Shown here one piece after another: positions 62,531 to 64,000 of a DNA stretch of 64,000 nucleotides. Under the pieces are notes generated by a model. That model did no database searches. It worked only from the letters and a program-made list of their open reading frames with translations, and was not told the DNA's origin. The DNA is from Incurvaria masculella. Its lineage: Eukaryota; Arthropoda; Insecta; Lepidoptera; Incurvariidae. Made by a program: the position numbers and the translations under genes. The stretch's first letter is position 1. Each line of letters opens with the position of its first letter. The stretch is from contig OX335652.1 in NCBI GenBank assembly GCA_946894095.1, forward strand, positions 18,809,001 to 18,873,000, written 5' to 3'.

Positions 62531-64000
62531 TGTAAACCTCCAGACCTCCCCTTAAATAGACTCCTAGCCTACATTAGCTTATACATATCTAACCTAAGTT
62601 ATGTACCTTATTTTTCCCTTGGATACATCCTACATTAATTACCTATTTGCCATGTATCCACTCATCCCATTTGTTCTCCCCATTGGCTCGTGATCGTCCT
62701 ATATGCTTTCATTATTTACATTACATAACCTTTCGTCTAATATATTCCCATTTACTGTTTCCTGATTTGCTCACGTTAAATCTAGTTATTTGACTACATT
62801 ACTTGCTTAGGTAACATGTATTCTCCTGAATATTGTTGTCAAATCCTCATTGGTGCTATGCCCTCCTCCTGTACCTAGCTGTCTGTCTCTTTCGATTCTT
62901 CTAATCGGTTCCTTTCCCTCTATCCTAACCTAATACATAATATCGCTCTCTCTCACATACACGTTTTCTCATACAAACACAAATCTGAATTGATTGGAAT
63001 AGAGCATTTCAGCATGCCCAGGACCTCAAAAAATGTTTACCCCATGGGGTAATGGTGACGCCCCTCACAGTCCAAGGTCCATCCATGGCACTGTTATCCC
63101 GCGTCCCCACATGATCGCCTTCCTGCCTTCAGGCTGTATATGCGACCTCTGCTTCAAAAAGCGGCGGCCAACCATCCTGAGAAATGGAGCCTCTGAACAC
63201 CAAGGTTCAATTCCCGTGTAGGGAAATATGAGTTTATCTGGTTCATTATATACCAATTGGGGTATTGGATTTACAACATGACCACTATATATTTTGAGTG
63301 TCCACTGACAACGTCAAGTACGACACATTAGGTATCACAAGAATGTTCGTTTTGTCAGCCGATCAAATGGTGACGGAAAACTACGGCGGGTGACCATAGT
63401 TACGAATCTGTCTTGTACCAGCCCACATGAATGTAGGACATACCTCAGACCCTCCCATCTGCCATTACTAATGCATGGACATAAGGGTAGTTTCGTGAAC
63501 TGCTCCGGACGTACCAAAGCGTAGTCACTTTAAAGATTTTCGCGTCTAGTGACATTAGCCACACGCGTTGCCAAGCCTTTCCTGGACTCAGGGTAGGTCA
63601 TGAGAGTGTCTCCACATTTTCACGGTTCCGGCACTTGGCAGATCGTGGTAAAGCCAATAAAGGCTTTCAGAAGAGCTGATAGAAACAGCAGTTCAAGATA
63701 AGCGGTTATCCGCAGTCATGACAAACCCTCAAGGTTGTCGACTAATTTAAGCAGGGAAACAGGAAGTTGCCTGCGAAATGTACACTGAGGTCAATCCAAG
63801 ATGGATATGCCTTCAGATTTTGTATTTATTAAGATAGTCAACCTGGTCGCCGGTTGTCGAGCGAACCAGAGTATGGCCTCCGCCTTCCTCTCAAACGAGG
63901 TGAACATTTTTATATTGGAACATGACTCCCAGGTCTAAATGCCAACAATTTAAAATACGGTGTCATAGTGTCATTTATGTTCAGAGAGATATTTGGTATG
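62531..64000. repeat. Right copy of the direct repeat, running off the window
   Basis: Matches 56006-57475 nearly base for base. Visible differences include GTAAACC/GTGAACC, GACCTCCCC/GACCCCCCC and CTTCAAAAAGC/CTTAAAAAAGC. High identity suggests recent origin or conversion. Confidence 0.85.

Larger units (their letters stand above)
56006..64000. mobile_element. Large element with direct terminal repeats >=1.47 kb (candidate LARD)
   Basis: Sequence from 56006 (TGTGAACCTCCAGAC) recurs from 62531 (TGTAAACCTCCAGAC) to the window edge in the same orientation with a constant offset of about 6525 bp and only scattered differences. The left copy breaks the LINE RT in mid-codon run, so the element is an insertion. 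Direct repeats starting TG fit long terminal repeats, with ~5 kb of internal sequence lacking gag-pol. If the element is on the reverse strand, AGTGGCAATTGAAATCG would adjoin the 5' LTR at the primer-site position. A segmental duplication is the alternative. The right end and outer target duplication lie beyond the window. Confidence 0.55.

Overview
This window looks like a transposon-packed intergenic stretch of an insect nuclear genome, most likely a moth or butterfly. The reasons are the dispersed GTTCCGTACC/(GTCC)n repeat, abundant tRNA-headed SINEs, several families of hairpin MITEs, and many 3' ends of LINEs with short tandem tails. I know these mainly from lepidopteran genomes. I found no convincing host gene, no tRNA or rRNA gene and no prokaryotic feature. 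Nearly every long reading frame belongs to a mobile element or comes from low-complexity repeats.

Layout. 0.2-5.1 kb: a nested cluster of 169-bp hairpin MITEs carrying TGACGTCA, then a young LTR retrotransposon without recognisable genes (LTRs differ at 2 positions, 5-bp target duplication). 5.1-13.4 kb: LINE 3' ends, a long-inverted-repeat element with internal duplication, SINEs, and a LINE inserted into a GACG repeat that creates a chimeric reading frame. 14.5-17.2 kb: a dead mariner and a MITE with near-perfect ~160-bp arms. 18-32 kb: TTAA-flanked MITEs, a duplicated SINE-bearing block, a triple tandem MITE and further SINEs. 33-36.6 kb: two opposed RTE tails and a 5'-truncated LINE reverse transcriptase. 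37-42 kb: a ~119-bp satellite that switches orientation and a 1.23-kb fold-back element with two 479-bp arms. 42-47 kb: GC-rich islands mixed with repeats, and a 42-bp minisatellite.

48-64 kb is the most interesting part and is a nested stack. A TTAA MITE is interrupted by a near full-length LINE with ORF1p and an endonuclease/RT ORF2. The LINE is interrupted by a 4.1-kb Transib (RAG1-like) DNA transposon at 50390-54492. Its 5-bp CGGCG target duplication is perfect, it starts with the RSS-heptamer-like CACGGTG, and its transposase keeps all DDE and zinc-binding residues I could place. Further on, the LINE reverse transcriptase is broken by an element whose direct terminal repeats of at least 1.47 kb (56006 and 62531) flank about 5 kb without recognisable coding. 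That is a candidate large non-autonomous LTR element.

Repeat families named here: family A = GTTCCGTACC repeat; MITE-B = GGTATGGTCCAAA inverted-repeat MITE; MITE-C = TTAAGGTGG MITE; repeat D = fragment family containing GCCCGGCGTGATGCTC. These are working labels; no database was searched.
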